A DNA stretch of 64,000 nucleotides from Steroidobacter denitrificans (GTDB lineage Bacteria > Pseudomonadota > Gammaproteobacteria > Steroidobacterales > Steroidobacteraceae): contig NZ_CP011971.1 in assembly GCF_001579945.1 (NCBI RefSeq), positions 62,001 to 126,000 on the forward strand, in the 5' to 3' direction. The position numbers and the translations under genes were made by a program. Positions 19,356-27,983 of the stretch are shown piece after piece; positions within the stretch are counted from its first letter, which is position 1; the number at the start of each line of letters is the position of its first letter. The notes beneath the pieces were generated by a model. That model ran no database searches. It was not told the DNA's origin and saw only the letters and a list, made by a program, of their open reading frames with translations.

Positions 19356-20243
19356 ATGAACCGCGGCATGAACAAGTTGGTCGGCGCCGGCGATGTCATT
19401 GCGCAGTTGCGCGATGGCATGACCATCGGTATCGGCGGCTGGGGTCCACGCCGCAAGCCCATGGCGCTGGTGCGCGAGTTGCTGCGCAGTCCGTTGCGCG
19501 ATCTGACCGTGGTCGCCTACGGCGGTGCGGATGTCGGTATGCTGTGCGCGGCAGGAAAAGTCAGGAAGCTGATTTTTGCGTTCGTTTCACTCGATTTCAT
19601 CCCGCTGGAGCCATATTTTCGTGCGGCACGGCAGTCAGGGGCGCTGGAGGTGATGGAAATCGATGAGGGCCTGCTGCTGCTCGGGCTGAAAGCAGCCGCG
19701 ATGCGCATCCCGTTCATCCCGACTCGGACCGGTCTGGGCACGGACGTGATCAAGCACAATCCGGACATCCGGTTGGTCGATTCCCCGTATGACGAGCGCC
19801 AGTGGCTGGCGATGCCGGCGCTGCCGCTGGATGCCGCCTTGCTGCACGTGGATCGCGCCGATGCGCGCGGCGTGTGCCAGGTCAAGGGTCCGGATCTGTA
19901 CATGGACGATGTGTTTGCGCGCGCCGCGTCGCGTACCTATGTCAGTTGTGATGAATTGGTGGAACCGCAGTTCTTCGAGCAGGATGAGGAGGCGCGTTAT
20001 GTATTCTGGGAGCGGGCGGAAACCACCGGCGTGGTACACCTGCCTTGTGGCGCACATCCGAGTTCATGTGCGCCGCTGTATGGATTCGATGTGAAGCATT
20101 TCAGAGAATACACCGCCAGTGCCAAGGAGGCTGACGGCTGGGCGAAATATTATGAGCGCTATATCGCCTGCAGCGAGGTGGAATACCTGCAGCGCGTCGG
20201 CGGCGAAGCGGCAGTGAAAAAGCTGCCGTTGCCGGTGTTCTGA
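19356..20243 (+). CDS. ipdA: Steroid ring-cleaving hydrolase, alpha subunit (CoA-transferase fold)
   Basis: 295 residues, class I CoA-transferase fold. The segment IGIGGWGPRRKPMALVRELL (residues about 25-44) and VSLDFIPLEPYF match what I recall of mycobacterial IpdA. IpdAB does not transfer CoA but hydrolyses a carbon-carbon bond of the COCHEA-CoA ring, opening the last steroid ring in the HIP-CoA pathway. The proteobacterial names are ScdL1/ScdL2. It is followed 11 bases later by ipdB, the usual partner order. An ATG at 19368 is an alternative start. Function is inferred from family similarity and full cluster context. Confidence 0.9.
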   Translation: MNRGMNKLVGAGDVIAQLRDGMTIGIGGWGPRRKPMALVRELLRSPLRDLTVVAYGGADVGMLCAAGKVRKLIFAFVSLDFIPLEPYFRAARQSGALEVMEIDEGLLLLGLKAAAMRIPFIPTRTGLGTDVIKHNPDIRLVDSPYDERQWLAMPALPLDAALLHVDRADARGVCQVKGPDLYMDDVFARAASRTYVSCDELVEPQFFEQDEEARYVFWERAETTGVVHLPCGAHPSSCAPLYGFDVKHFREYTASAKEADGWAKYYERYIACSEVEYLQRVGGEAAVKKLPLPVF

Positions 20244-20254
20244 CGGAGAACGCG

Positions 20255-21022
20255 ATGACCGACACTGCATTGGTAGATGCCATCATCTGCGCCGCCTCGG
20301 AGGCCTGGCGCAACGACGGGGAGGTGCTGGCGACCGGTATCGGCATCGTGCCGCGGCTGGCGGCCTCACTTGCCAAACTGACCTGCAACCCGGACCTCAT
20401 GATGACCGACAGCGAGGCGTGGATGGTCGCCGAACCCGTGCCGCTCGGACCGCGGGGCGACTATGTCATGCGTCGCGAATCGCATATGGGATTCGCGCGT
20501 ATCTTCGACAACGTGTGGGGCGGCAAGCGTCACGCCATGGTCGGCCCGACCCAGATGGATCGCTACGGCCAGGCAAACATCTCCATGATCGGCACGGACT
20601 ATCGCAAGCCTAAGGTGCAGATGCTGGGCGTGCGTGGCTTCCCCGGTAATTCGTTCAATCACGCCAATTCATTCTTTATCCCGAATCACGGCACCAAGGT
20701 ATTCGTCGCCGGTGAAGTCGACATGGTCGCCTCGGTGGGCTACAACCCGGCTCGTCTTGCACGCGGCTGGCGGCTCGATGATATCGATATCCGCCTGGTG
20801 CTTACCAATCTATGCGTGATGGACTTCGGCGGCCCGGATCACCAGCTGCAGTTGCGCAGTCTGCATGCGGGTGTGACGCTGGAGCAGGTGCAGCAGGCGA
20901 CGGGTTTCCCGCTGCACGTTCCGGCGTCGGTGCCGAGTACACCGGCGCCGACGGCCGAGCAACTGGCGTTGCTGGCGCGGCTCGATCCGCATGGATTGCG
21001 CGCCGGCGTATTCGGAGCCTGA
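20255..21022 (+). CDS. ipdB: Steroid ring-cleaving hydrolase, beta subunit (CoA-transferase fold)
   Basis: 255 residues, the partner of IpdA. It carries GPTQMDRYGQANISMIG (about residues 92-108), VRGFPGNSFNHANSFF and NLCVMDFGGPDH, all in the same order as mycobacterial IpdB. The usual catalytic Glu of CoA-transferases is not apparent, consistent with a hydrolase. Together with IpdA it should form an alpha/beta heteromer in the cytoplasm that opens the remaining ring of the C/D-ring intermediate. It lies between ipdA and a DUF35/thiolase-fold pair. Confidence 0.9.
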   Translation: MTDTALVDAIICAASEAWRNDGEVLATGIGIVPRLAASLAKLTCNPDLMMTDSEAWMVAEPVPLGPRGDYVMRRESHMGFARIFDNVWGGKRHAMVGPTQMDRYGQANISMIGTDYRKPKVQMLGVRGFPGNSFNHANSFFIPNHGTKVFVAGEVDMVASVGYNPARLARGWRLDDIDIRLVLTNLCVMDFGGPDHQLQLRSLHAGVTLEQVQQATGFPLHVPASVPSTPAPTAEQLALLARLDPHGLRAGVFGA

Positions 21023-21040
21023 TCGGAGCATGAAACGAGC

Positions 21041-21475
21041 ATGAGCGACAAGACGGAGCGGCCGTTTCTCGAGGGCTGGTTCACGCGGGATGAGGCTGGG
21101 GCGGCTCTCATCGGTACACGGTGCACGAGCTGCGGGACGTATTATTTTCCACGTCAGACACGTTTCTGTCGCAATCCGGTCTGCGAGGGCGAGCAGTTCG
21201 AGGAATTGGCGCTGTCCCGGCATGGCCGGCTGTGGTCCTATACCAACGCCTGCTATCAGCCACCCGAACCGTTCATCGCCGCCGAACCATTTGAACCCTT
21301 CGCGATCGCCGCGGTGGAACTCGAGGCTGAACGCATGATCGTGCTCGGGCCGGTCGTGCAGGGTGTCGACGTCGATGCTCTGCAGGTCGGGATGCCGATG
21401 GAACTGGTGATCGAGAGGCTGTGCGACACGCCGAGCGAGCGGCTTCTTTCCTGGAAGTGGAAACCTGTCGTATGA
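21041..21475 (+). CDS. DUF35 Zn-ribbon/OB-fold protein, partner of the next gene
   Basis: 144 residues. An N-terminal zinc ribbon shows Cys pairs GTRCTSCGTYYFP and FCRNPVC (about residues 26-48), followed by an OB-fold domain with PFAIAAVELEAERMIVLGPV. DUF35 proteins pair with thiolase-fold enzymes; in steroid side-chain degradation they form retro-aldolases (ChsH2/Ltp2, Sal types). The next gene encodes such a thiolase-fold protein and starts inside this stop codon (ATGA), so they are probably one complex. Confidence 0.85.
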   Translation: MSDKTERPFLEGWFTRDEAGAALIGTRCTSCGTYYFPRQTRFCRNPVCEGEQFEELALSRHGRLWSYTNACYQPPEPFIAAEPFEPFAIAAVELEAERMIVLGPVVQGVDVDALQVGMPMELVIERLCDTPSERLLSWKWKPVV

Positions 21476-22656
21476 GCAAGGATATCGTCATTCTCGGCGT
21501 CGGCATGCATCCATGGGGCAAGTGGGGGCGCAGCTTCATCGACTATGGTGTCGTGGCGGCCCGCGCTGCACTCAAGGATGCCGGTGTCGACTGGTGCGAT
21601 GTGCAATTTGTCAGCGGCGCTGCAACCATCCGCAACGGCTATCCGGGACAGGTGAGCGGCGCGACTTTCGCGCAGGCTCTGGGTTGGCAGGGTGCACAGG
21701 TCAATACCTCCTATGCCGCCTGTGCCTCCGGTTCCCAGGCGCTGGCCGCCGCGCGTTCGAAGATCCTGTCGGGTGAATGCGAGCTTGCGCTGGTGATCGG
21801 TTCGGACACCACACCCAAGGGTTTTCTGGCGCCGGCGAAGGGGGAGCGGCCCGACGATCCGGACTGGGTGCGTTTTCGTCTTGGCATCACCAATCCGAGT
21901 TATTTTGCGCTTTATGCACGGCGTCGCATGGCGCTGTATGGCGATACGGTCGATGATTTCGCGCAGGTCAAGATCAAGAACTCCAAGCACGGTTGCGAGA
22001 ACCCGAACGCCCGTTATCGCAAGTGCTTTAGCGCAGCGGAGGTTGCGGCCTCGCCGATGGTGGCCAATCCGTTGCGGCTGATGGATATTTGCGCGACCTC
22101 GGACGGCGCCGCTGCGCTCATCGTGTCGAGCGTCGATTATGCGCGGCGTATCGGGCGTACCGATGCACCGAAGGTGGCGGCGATCTCCACTGTCACGCCG
22201 ACCTTTGCTTCGAGCATGATCGAGATGCCGGATCTGGCGACGGATTCGGCCGTCAGCGCCGCGGCTCACAGTTTTCGCGCTGCCCTGCCCGTGAAGGCAT
22301 ATGAGGAAGCCGGCATCGGTCCACAGGACATCGATCTGGCCGAGGTCTATGACCTGTCCACGGCTCTGGAACTCGACTGGATGGAGGATTTGCAGCTATG
22401 CGCCCGTGGCGAGGCAGCCGCGTTACTGCGTAGCGGTGCGACGCAGGTCGGCGGACGCATTCCCGTGAATGCCTCCGGCGGACTGGCCTGCTTCGGCGAG
22501 GCCGTTCCGGCGCAGGCGCTGGCGCAGGTCTGCGAACTGACCTGGCAGCTGCGAGGGCAGGCCGGCGCGCGCCAGGTCAGTGCCGATGCGAAAGTCGGCA
22601 TCACTGCCAACCAGGGTCTTTTCGGTCATGGTTCATCGGTGATCGTCAAGCGCTGA
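21472..22656 (+). CDS. Thiolase-fold lipid-transfer protein, candidate steroid aldolase subunit
   Basis: 394 residues, SCP2-thiolase fold. The start ATG at 21472 overlaps the DUF35 stop; an upstream GTG in frame was rejected because MSKDIVILGVG matches family N-termini. The nucleophile-region Cys84 is present (YAACASGSQA). The usual GHPxGAxG His segment is replaced: after NASGG the sequence reads LACFGEAVPAQALAQ, so the thiolase His is missing. That, plus the DUF35 partner, favours an Ltp2/Sal-like C-C lyase or a non-thiolytic role over a true thiolase. Confidence 0.82.
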   Translation: MSKDIVILGVGMHPWGKWGRSFIDYGVVAARAALKDAGVDWCDVQFVSGAATIRNGYPGQVSGATFAQALGWQGAQVNTSYAACASGSQALAAARSKILSGECELALVIGSDTTPKGFLAPAKGERPDDPDWVRFRLGITNPSYFALYARRRMALYGDTVDDFAQVKIKNSKHGCENPNARYRKCFSAAEVAASPMVANPLRLMDICATSDGAAALIVSSVDYARRIGRTDAPKVAAISTVTPTFASSMIEMPDLATDSAVSAAAHSFRAALPVKAYEEAGIGPQDIDLAEVYDLSTALELDWMEDLQLCARGEAAALLRSGATQVGGRIPVNASGGLACFGEAVPAQALAQVCELTWQLRGQAGARQVSADAKVGITANQGLFGHGSSVIVKR

Positions 22657-22668
22657 GGCGGGAACTCG

Positions 22669-23751
22669 ATGTCGGATTTTCACACGCCGCTTTGTGATTT
22701 GCTGGGCAGCCGCTACCCGATCGTGCAAACCGGCATGGGCTGGGTGACCGGCTCCGATCTGGTGGCGGCAACGGCGAATGCCGGTGGTTTCGGTTTCTTG
22801 GCCGGCGCTACGATTGCCGCGGATCGGATCGAAGCCGAGATCGTCCGGGTGCGCGAACTGACCGGCGATAAGCCCTTCGGACTCAATTTTCACATGTTCC
22901 AGCCGAACGCGGCGCAGCTATTGGATCTGGCTGTGAAACACCGTATCCGCGCCGTGAGCTACGGACGCGGGCCGGACAAGAAGGTGATCGGCCGGCTGCG
23001 TGATGCGGGAATCGTTTGCATGCCCACCGTCGGCGCCCTCAAGCATGCGCGCAAGGCGATCGAAATGGGCGCCAATGTCATCACCATCCAGGGCTCCGAA
23101 GGGGGCGGGCATACCGGCAGCGTGCCGACCACGGTACTGTTGCCGCAGGTCGTCGATGCTGTAAAGGTACCGGTGGTCGCTGCGGGCGGCTTTTTCGATG
23201 GACGCGGATTGCTCGCGGCGCTGGCGTACGGTGCACAGGGAATCGCGATGGGGACGCGTTTTTTGATGACGACCGACAGCAAGGTGCCGGCGGTAACTCT
23301 GGAATGCTATCTCGCCGCCCGCGAAGCCGAAAAGATCCAGATTTCCCATCTGGTCGATGGTATGCCGCAGCGCATGATTCCGAACGCCTATCTGGCGATG
23401 CTGGAAAAGGCTTCGCCGTTGCGACGCCTGCGAATCGCGCTCAATCTCGCATTGCAATACAAGTCACAGACCGGCATGACCAGCGCGCATGCCCTCAAGG
23501 TGCTCTGGCAGAGCCTGCGTGACGATGCGGGCAGCGTGGCACAGACCGTCATGGCCGCCAATGCGCCCATGCTGCTGCAGCGCGCCATGATCGAGGGCAA
23601 GCCGGCCGAGGGCGTGATGGCTGCCGGCCAGGTGGCTGCCTTGATCAACCGTGTGGACAGTTGTCAGGAGGTCATCGAAGGAATCATTGCGCAGGCGCGT
23701 GAGCGCCGTGATGCGCTGTTGGCCATCGGCACCGAGGAAAATCATGTCTGA
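22669..23751 (+). CDS. ipdC: Nitronate monooxygenase-family flavoprotein (IpdC-like)
   Basis: 360 residues, FMN-dependent TIM barrel of the NPD/2-nitropropane dioxygenase family. The phosphate and flavin motif GSEGGGHTGSVPT lies at about residue 144-156, with AAGGFFDGRGLLAAL and GIAMGTRFLMT after it. In steroid degradation IpdC removes a ring double bond/hydroxyl-related function on the C/D-ring CoA intermediate, and it is encoded next to ipdAB. The same order holds here. The final codons overlap the next gene by 8 bases. The orthologue call rests on family plus position. Confidence 0.83.
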   Translation: MSDFHTPLCDLLGSRYPIVQTGMGWVTGSDLVAATANAGGFGFLAGATIAADRIEAEIVRVRELTGDKPFGLNFHMFQPNAAQLLDLAVKHRIRAVSYGRGPDKKVIGRLRDAGIVCMPTVGALKHARKAIEMGANVITIQGSEGGGHTGSVPTTVLLPQVVDAVKVPVVAAGGFFDGRGLLAALAYGAQGIAMGTRFLMTTDSKVPAVTLECYLAAREAEKIQISHLVDGMPQRMIPNAYLAMLEKASPLRRLRIALNLALQYKSQTGMTSAHALKVLWQSLRDDAGSVAQTVMAANAPMLLQRAMIEGKPAEGVMAAGQVAALINRVDSCQEVIEGIIAQARERRDALLAIGTEENHV

Positions 23752-24499
23752 GCAGTTCACGAGCCGGATCCATGACAATGGTGTGGCCGAGGTGGTGCTC
23801 GATCGCCCGCCGGTCAACGCACTCAATTCCGCCGGCTGGTATGCGCTCGCCGAGTGCATCGCGGCACTCGGTGAAAATACGGCCGTGCGCGTCATCGTCA
23901 TTCGCGCGCAAGGTCGAGGCTTTTGTGCGGGTGTCGACATCAAGGAACTCGATGCCGACTCCAGTCTGATCGTGGCTGTGAATGCCGGCAACTACGCCAC
24001 CTTCAAGGCAGTGCATCTCAACAAGGTGCCGGTGATTGCGGCGGTACACGGCTTCGTGCTCGGCGGCGGCATCGGCGTCTGCGGCGCGGCCGATATCGTC
24101 ATCGCCGCCGAGGATGCGAGCTTCGGCCTGCCCGAGGTGGATCGCGGCGCGATGGGCGGCGCGGCGCACCTGCAGCGCATGTTCGGCGTACAGAAGACGC
24201 GATACCTGTTTTTCACCGGTGAAATGATCGGTGCGCCGGAAGCCTTCCGGCTCGGCGCCATCGAGCGGGTCGTGCCGCGCGAGCGGCTGCGGGATGAGGC
24301 GATGGCCATTGCCGCCAAGATCGCCGCGAAAAGTCCGGCCATGATCCGTATTGCCAAGGAAGCGCTCACCGGTATCGAGGACGGCAATCTCGAGGTAAAA
24401 TATCGCTGGGAGCAGGGATTTACCTTGCAGGCTTACATGAGCCCGGACTCGGCGGAGACGCGGCGTGCCTTTGTTGAGAAACGCGATACCCGGTTCTAG
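23744..24499 (+). CDS. echA20: Enoyl-CoA hydratase/crotonase, EchA20-like
   Basis: 251 residues, crotonase fold. Oxyanion-hole segments are GRGFCAGVDIKEL (about 62-74) and HGFVLGGGIGVCGAADIVIA (about 98-117). In the steroid ring C/D pathway EchA20 hydrolytically opens a ring of the 5-oxo HIP-CoA-derived intermediate and is encoded beside ipdAB and ipdC. It starts within the end of ipdC (8-base overlap). The paralogue identity is inferred from position rather than a diagnostic residue. Confidence 0.8.
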   Translation: MSEQFTSRIHDNGVAEVVLDRPPVNALNSAGWYALAECIAALGENTAVRVIVIRAQGRGFCAGVDIKELDADSSLIVAVNAGNYATFKAVHLNKVPVIAAVHGFVLGGGIGVCGAADIVIAAEDASFGLPEVDRGAMGGAAHLQRMFGVQKTRYLFFTGEMIGAPEAFRLGAIERVVPRERLRDEAMAIAAKIAAKSPAMIRIAKEALTGIEDGNLEVKYRWEQGFTLQAYMSPDSAETRRAFVEKRDTRF

Positions 24500-24565
24500 T
24501 ACGGCCGGGCTCAAGCGTAGGGACGACCCTGATGAATATCCAACCCGATCGTGTTTGGGCAGCGC

Positions 24566-25720
24566 ATGGACCTTGATTTCACGCCGCAGCAACAAGCGTT
24601 TCGCGCCGAAGCGCGCGCCTGGCTGCACGATCACATACCGACGGCACCGCTCAAGAGCTACGATACCCGCGAGGGCTTCGAACAGCATCGCGCCTGGGAA
24701 GCCAAGCTCGCCGAAGGCGGCTATAGCAGCGTGACCTGGCCGAAGGAGTTGGGCGGCCGTGGTGCCAACCTTATCGACTGGTTGATCTTCGAGGAAGAGT
24801 ACCACGCCATCGACGCACCGATGCGCGTGAATCAGAACGGCATTCTATTGCTCGGTCCCACCCTGATGGAATTCGGTACGGTGGAGCAGAAGGCACGCTT
24901 CCTGCCACGCATGGCCCGCTGCGATGACATGTGGGCGCAAGGCTGGAGTGAACCGAACGCCGGCTCGGACATGGCCAATATCGCTAGCAAGGCGGTTCGC
25001 GACGGCGATGAGTATGTCATCAACGGCCAGAAGATCTGGTCAACGCGCGCGGTATTCGCGAACTGGCTGTTCGGCTTGTTCCGCAGCGATCCACAAAGTG
25101 TCCGGCATCATGGGCTCAGCTATCTGCTGGTGCCGCTGGATGCCAAGGGCATCACGATCCGGCCCATCGTGGCGCTGAACGGCAAGCAGGCTTTCGCCGA
25201 GGTGTTTTTCGATGACGTGCGCGTCAGCATTGCGAATCGTATCGGCGAGGAAGGCCAGGGCTGGAATGTGGCGATGGCCACGGCCGGCTTCGAGCGCGGC
25301 CTGCTGTTGCGTTCGCCGGCACGCTTTCAGCGTACGGCGCAGCGTCTAGTGGAACTGTACCGACGTCATCAGGCGAGCGCCGATCGTGATCCCTCGATCC
25401 GCGAAGGCGTACTGAAAGCATGGATGGACGCCGAGGCGTACAACCTCGCAAGCTACTATACGGTAGGCCGGCTGCTGAAAGGCGGGCGCATCGGCGCCGA
25501 GGCCAGCACCAACAAGATTTTCTGGTCCGAACTCGATCTGCAGATGCACGAAACCGCCATACGGATTCTTGGGCCGCGCGCCGAACTCATCGACGATCCC
25601 GAAGTACGGGACTGGCTCGAAGGATTCTTGTTTGCGCAAGCCGGCCCAATCTATGCGGGCAGCAATGAGATCCAGCGCAATATCATTGCCGAGCGGGTGC
25701 TTGGCCTGCCGAAATCCTGA
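24566..25720 (+). CDS. ipdE1: Acyl-CoA dehydrogenase, large-type subunit (IpdE1-like)
   Basis: 384 residues from the ATG at 24566; a GTG at 24551 is an alternative. It has the ACAD fold with WSEPNAGSDMANI, KIWSTRA and the C-terminal YAGSNEIQRNIIAERVLG. At the position where medium-chain ACADs have catalytic Glu (YEGT) it has Ala, as in isovaleryl-type and steroid ACADs that place the base elsewhere. It is followed 11 bases later by a smaller, divergent ACAD, the alpha/beta arrangement of heterotetrameric steroid ACADs. It likely desaturates a CoA ester late in ring C/D breakdown. Confidence 0.83.
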   Translation: MDLDFTPQQQAFRAEARAWLHDHIPTAPLKSYDTREGFEQHRAWEAKLAEGGYSSVTWPKELGGRGANLIDWLIFEEEYHAIDAPMRVNQNGILLLGPTLMEFGTVEQKARFLPRMARCDDMWAQGWSEPNAGSDMANIASKAVRDGDEYVINGQKIWSTRAVFANWLFGLFRSDPQSVRHHGLSYLLVPLDAKGITIRPIVALNGKQAFAEVFFDDVRVSIANRIGEEGQGWNVAMATAGFERGLLLRSPARFQRTAQRLVELYRRHQASADRDPSIREGVLKAWMDAEAYNLASYYTVGRLLKGGRIGAEASTNKIFWSELDLQMHETAIRILGPRAELIDDPEVRDWLEGFLFAQAGPIYAGSNEIQRNIIAERVLGLPKS

Positions 25721-25731
25721 AGGGGCGAGTC

Positions 25732-26805
25732 GTGGATTTCACCTTCAACGAGGAGCAACTGGCGCTGCGCGATTCGGTCAGCCGTTTCCTGATGAACGAG
25801 GCGGCGCCCGAACTGCTGCGTGAGATCTGGGAGACCGGCGGCGGACGGGCGCCCGAATTACGCGCCAAGTTTGCCCAGCAAGGCGTGACGGCGCTGTCGG
25901 TTCCAGAGGCTTATGGCGGCCTTGGGCTGGCCGATGTGGATTGGGCGCTGATCACCGAGGAACTGGGCTATTACGCCATTCCGGATTCGCTGGCCGATAC
26001 GGTTTACGTTGCCACCGGCCTGCTGTGCGCCGTGCCGGAAGCCGAGTCGCTGCGGGCGCAGTGGTTGCCGGGAATCGCCGCGGGCACCGCGCGCGTGTCG
26101 ATCGAGCATCCGGTCAATCCATGGGTAGCCGATGCACACCTGGCCGACCTGGTACTGGCGTTTCGCACCGAGGCCGACGGTATCCTCGAATTGCATGCGT
26201 TGGCCGGTGCCGGGCTGGCTCGTTCGGCGATCGGCAGCATCGACGGATCGCGCCGCCTCTCCGTGCTGGCGCAGCAGCCGTTGGATGCATCGACCCGGTT
26301 GTTGCGCGGCGAAGCCGCACGGACGATTGCGGAGGCAACGCTAGACCGGGCGACGGTCGCGGTGGCCGGACAGCTGGTCGGTTTGGCGCAGCGCATGCTC
26401 GATCTGTCGGTGGACTATGCGGCACAGCGCAAGCAGTTCGGGCGGCCGATCGGTTCCTTTCAGGCGGTCAAGCATCATCTTGCCGATGTCGTCACCCGGA
26501 TAGAGTTCGCCCGGCCGGTGCTTTATCGCGCGGCGCTGGCCTTGCAGCGCAACGAGCGAGATCGTGCCGCGCTGGTCTCACACGCCAAACTCGCCTGTGC
26601 CGAAGCCGCCTGGACTGCGGCGCGCAAGGGCATCCAAGTGCATGGCGCGAGCGGCTATACCTGGGAGGTCGACCTGCAGATGTTCATGAAGCGTGCCTGG
26701 GTGCTGGATGCCGCCTGGGGCGATCGCGGCTTTCACAAAGCACGTCTCGGCGAGGCGCTGCTGCGCGATGATGCACCGCTCGGACCTGCCGCTACGTTGT
26801 ATTGA
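25732..26805 (+). CDS. ipdE2: Acyl-CoA dehydrogenase, small-type subunit (IpdE2-like)
   Basis: 357 residues from a GTG at 25732 with AGGGGCG upstream. It is shorter than canonical ACADs: the beta-domain substrate loop is reduced, and the protein lacks the C-terminal EIQRN motif. The flavin-contact segment IQVHGASGYTWE (about 301-312) and KQFGRPIGSFQAVKHHLAD are present. This matches the second chain of alpha2beta2 steroid ACADs such as IpdE1-IpdE2. The partner is the gene immediately upstream. Confidence 0.83.
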   Translation: MDFTFNEEQLALRDSVSRFLMNEAAPELLREIWETGGGRAPELRAKFAQQGVTALSVPEAYGGLGLADVDWALITEELGYYAIPDSLADTVYVATGLLCAVPEAESLRAQWLPGIAAGTARVSIEHPVNPWVADAHLADLVLAFRTEADGILELHALAGAGLARSAIGSIDGSRRLSVLAQQPLDASTRLLRGEAARTIAEATLDRATVAVAGQLVGLAQRMLDLSVDYAAQRKQFGRPIGSFQAVKHHLADVVTRIEFARPVLYRAALALQRNERDRAALVSHAKLACAEAAWTAARKGIQVHGASGYTWEVDLQMFMKRAWVLDAAWGDRGFHKARLGEALLRDDAPLGPAATLY

Positions 26806-26823
26806 GAAAGGAAGGACGATTCC

Positions 26824-27978
26824 ATGCCAGAAGCCTTTATCGTCGATGCGCTGCGCTCTCCTACGGGCCGGCGTGGCGGTTCGCTTGCCCAGGTGCACGG
26901 TGCCGATCTCGGTGCGCATGTCATCAAGGCACTCGTCGAGCGCAATGCCGTGCCGGCGGCCGAGTACGATGACGTCATCTTCGGCTGTGTCGATACCATC
27001 GGTGCCCTGGCAGGCGACATCGCCCGCACCGCGTGGCTTGTAGCGGGTATGCCGCTCAACGTTCCCGGGACGACGATCGATCGGCAATGCGGCAGTTCAC
27101 AGCAGGCGGTGCATTTCGCCGCACAGGCGGTGATGAGCGGGACGCAGGATGTGGTGCTGGCCGGCGGCGTACAGACCATGTCCAGCATTCCGATTTCCTC
27201 GGCGATGCTGGCGGGGCGGCCGCTGGGGTTTACGACGCCATTTGCGGAAAGCAAGGGCTGGCAGGCGCGCTTCGGGGATGCCCCGGTGAATCAATTCTAT
27301 GCCGCACAACGCATCGCCGATCACTGGAATATCAGTCGCGAGGCCATGGAGATCTTTGCCAAGGAGAGCCATGATCGTGCGCTCAAGGCGATGGCGGAGG
27401 GGCGTTTTGATCGCGAGGTGGTGCCGTTCGGCGAGTTTCTGATGGATGAGACCGCGCGCGTCAGCACCTTGGAGAAGATGGCGACGCTGCAACCGGTCGA
27501 TCCGGCGTATCCGAAGATCACCGCGGCGGTATCCAGTTCGGTGTGTGATGCGGCCTCGGCCGTGTTGGTGGTTTCGGAGGCCGCCTTGAAACGCTACGGC
27601 CTCAAGCCGCGTGCGCGCATCGTGCACCTCTCGGTGCTGGCCGACGATCCGATCTGGCATCTCACCGCGCCGATTCCGGCGACTCGCAATGCGCTCAAGA
27701 AAGCCGGTATGAAACTCGAAGATATCGATCTGGTGGAGATCAACGAGGCCTTCGCCTCGGTGGTGATGGCCTGGCTGCAGGAAACCGGCTATCCGCACGC
27801 CCGGATCAACGTGAACGGGGGCGCGATCGCGCTCGGCCATCCGCTCGGGGCGAGCGGTACCAAGCTGATGACGACCCTGCTGCATGAGCTCGAGCGCACC
27901 GGCGGACGCTATGGACTGCAAACCATGTGCGAGGGCGGTGGGCAGGCCAATGTGACGATCATTGAACGAATGGGATAA
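26824..27978 (+). CDS. fadA6: Acetyl-CoA acyltransferase, FadA6-like thiolase
   Basis: 384 residues. The nucleophile Cys89 is in [10 protein letters not shown]. The acid/base residues are in [15 protein letters not shown] (about 337-351) and the C-terminal [10 protein letters not shown] complete catalytic set contrasts with the thiolase-fold protein at 21472. Thiolase of this type removes acetyl-CoA after ring opening in the steroid ring C/D pathway (FadA6/ScdF position). It sits between the ipdE1-ipdE2 pair and an SDR gene. Confidence 0.88.
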   Translation: MPEAFIVDALRSPTGRRGGSLAQVHGADLGAHVIKALVERNAVPAAEYDDVIFGCVDTIGALAGDIARTAWLVAGMPLNVPGTTIDRQCGSSQQAVHFAAQAVMSGTQDVVLAGGVQTMSSIPISSAMLAGRPLGFTTPFAESKGWQARFGDAPVNQFYAAQRIADHWNISREAMEIFAKESHDRALKAMAEGRFDREVVPFGEFLMDETARVSTLEKMATLQPVDPAYPKITAAVSSSVCDAASAVLVVSEAALKRYGLKPRARIVHLSVLADDPIWHLTAPIPATRNALKKAGMKLEDIDLVEINEAFASVVMAWLQETGYPHARINVNGGAIALGHPLGASGTKLMTTLLHELERTGGRYGLQTMCEGGGQANVTIIERMG

Positions 27979-27983
27979 AGATC

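Noticed and set aside
19356-21022. Annotation of ipdA/ipdB as generic glutaconate or acetate CoA-transferase
   Set aside because: Segment-level agreement with steroid ring hydrolase subunits and the surrounding ipd genes makes the steroid role more likely.
23684-24805. Minus-strand open frame of 373 codons opposite echA20
   Set aside because: No domain; the plus strand encodes a canonical crotonase.
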